This document shows positions 63,023-64,000 of a stretch of 64,000 nucleotides of DNA, one piece after another. The stretch covers positions 1,207,460 to 1,271,459 of the forward strand of contig NZ_KI519609.1 in the NCBI RefSeq assembly GCF_000483485.1. Direction: 5' to 3'. The stretch is from Thiomicrorhabdus chilensis DSM 12352 (GTDB taxonomy: Bacteria > Pseudomonadota > Gammaproteobacteria > Thiomicrospirales > Thiomicrospiraceae). Every line of letters begins with the position of its first letter. Positions within the stretch are counted from its first letter, which is position 1. The notes under the pieces were generated by a model, which ran no database searches, was not told the DNA's origin, and worked only from the letters and a program-made list of their open reading frames with translations. The position numbers and the translations under genes are program-made.

Positions 63023-63736
63023 TTAGCGTCTTCCGCCTCTTCCTCTACCACCAGTTTGCGTGTCGGTGGTATTGGTATTACCGGTTTCCATGTCAGAATT
63101 AACGATTGCATCAAACTCTTCCTGAGAGATATGCACCGGCGTATAGTCAAATCCACCTTGTAGAATCAAGCTATAAAAACTTCTTAGATGGTTTCTGGAA
63201 CCCTTCAGTAAGTTACTGTAAACGTTGGTAATATCTGTCTTTTTAATGATGTTCAGCTGTTCTTGCAAGTCGGCAATATCCAACTCTTCAATTTGTGCTC
63301 CAACCATCAATGCCGCTTCATAGCTTTGCGAACCGGAATCAACCAGGGCGTGATAAAGTTCGGTGAAAGCCGGGTCGGTATAATCGCCAATCGCATCAGA
63401 TTTGACCGGATCTTCGATGTTGTATTTCACCAATAACTCGGCCACTTTGTCGGTGTGGGTTTGTTCAGAATTGGCGATATTCTGGAAAATCGGTACACCC
63501 CAACGATTGTAAAGCGTCAAATAAACATCACGAGCCAATTTCTCTTCTTCTCGCATGAACTTGAGGCTGGTGCTTTCAAAGGTAGTCAGTTGAGAAGTGG
63601 TAGTCGTCGTACTACTGGTGCTGCTTGTGTTGGTTTGGTTGTTCTGCTGCCATTTACCCCCGGCTGCCTGAGCAGAAGTGCTGCCAGCCAAAAGTGCAAT
63701 AGATAAAACCGTTGTTTTTAAAATAAGATGTTTCAT
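63023..63736 (-). CDS. DUF2202 ferritin-like exported protein
   Basis: 237 residues. Signal peptide (KTTVLSIALLAGSTSAQAAG), a Ser/Thr-rich linker, then a DUF2202 four-helix domain with MREEEKLARDVYLTLYNRWG, ANSEQTHTDKVAELLVKYNI and SRNHLRSFYSLI; paired Glu and His residues suggest a di-iron site. The C-terminus is Gly/Arg-rich (GGRGRGGRR). Function unproven. Converges with the solute-binding gene. Confidence 0.87.
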   Translation of the reverse strand: MKHLILKTTVLSIALLAGSTSAQAAGGKWQQNNQTNTSSTSSTTTTTSQLTTFESTSLKFMREEEKLARDVYLTLYNRWGVPIFQNIANSEQTHTDKVAELLVKYNIEDPVKSDAIGDYTDPAFTELYHALVDSGSQSYEAALMVGAQIEELDIADLQEQLNIIKKTDITNVYSNLLKGSRNHLRSFYSLILQGGFDYTPVHISQEEFDAIVNSDMETGNTNTTDTQTGGRGRGGRR

Positions 63737-63968
63737 TTAACCTTCCTTTTTAAAGTCGAGTGCAATTCGGTAACCTGTGTTCAGCTAAAGTGAATTGCTA
63801 TTGTCAAAGTGACCATTTAAAAATTGAAGGCACAAAAATGTGGGAAGAGACAAAAATAAGATCTGTTATCGGAAATCAAACAGCTTATTATTTGGCAACC
63901 GGCTATCTTACTGAGTAAGACCCTTGGCTTTCCGTCCTTGCTTCACAACAAGTTTGGCACAACAAATA

Positions 63969-64000
63969 ATGTTTCAGTCAATTCAAAATACGTTTCGAAT
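63969..64000 (+). CDS. Possible start of a gene cut by the window end
   Basis: ATG 63969 begins a frame MFQSIQNTFR that runs off the window. N-termini of this type are common in membrane sensor proteins, but ten codons cannot prove a gene, and no clear ribosome-binding site precedes it. The 230 bases before it show no other feature. Confidence 0.25.
   Translation, partial: MFQSIQNTFR

Overview
This is 64 kb of a gammaproteobacterial chromosome. The housekeeping genes (rbfA-truB, rpsO-pnp, roxA, purB, acnB, uvrC, pgsA, minCDE, rimO, trhP-yfhL, cysM) are of gammaproteobacterial type. Moderate GC content, a membrane cytochrome c, rhodaneses and two diguanylate cyclases would fit a free-living marine sulfur oxidiser of the Thiomicrospira / Hydrogenovibrio / Thiomicrorhabdus group. 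That genus-level guess is an inference; no pathway in the window proves it.

Layout. 0-5.4 kb: end of rbfA, truB, a degenerate-rhodanese/methyltransferase fusion, a lone cyclic-nucleotide-binding protein, rpsO, and pnp behind a long leader hairpin. 5.5-19 kb: M16C metalloprotease, CHMI-like isomerase, DUF1810 protein, roxA and purB (minus), acnB, sppA, uvrC, pgsA. 19.1-19.4 kb: a tRNA operon Gly-Cys-Leu. 19.5-26.6 kb: diguanylate cyclase, small secreted protein, then a compact sorting module (LuxR regulator, C-terminally anchored exported protein, exosortase), then minCDE. 26.6-33.2 kb: a duplicated and structured intergenic element, an acetyltransferase-like gene, a ZIP-type transporter carrying two cyclic-nucleotide-binding domains, an AlkC/AlkD-like repair protein, an RluA-type pseudouridine synthase and YcgN. 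33.4-41 kb: membrane cytochrome, slyD, a MITE, hemJ, a sialidase-like protein, a rhodanese, and the operon rimB-like / rimK / M14 peptidase. 41-46.5 kb: Bax-like glucosaminidase and a complete TonB-ExbD-ExbB-receptor iron-uptake locus behind two good Fur boxes. 46.5-53.6 kb: rimO, peroxiredoxin, a second diguanylate cyclase, a DNA glycosylase, trhP-yfhL.

53.6-56.7 kb is the clearly accessory part: an AT-rich group of three small unknown genes separated by attC-like sites, with no integrase (a CALIN, i.e. a cluster of attC sites lacking integrase). It is followed by a broken REP-type transposase, a frameshifted gene fragment and a gene for a free-standing nuclease-like domain. Two diverged copies of the sequence downstream of yfhL flank it. 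56.8-64 kb returns to chromosomal genes: GST, unknown exported protein, cysM, CYTH protein, TolC-like protein, family-5 solute-binding lipoprotein, DUF2202 protein.

The most unexpected signal runs through the whole window. The 8-bp palindrome CAGGCCTG occurs at least 27 times where about one is expected, inside genes and, preferentially, between them. It carries a directional extension close to YYSRNTTTT, and several intergenic copies are expanded into palindromes or terminators. It behaves like a highly iterated palindrome or DNA-uptake-type word of this lineage.
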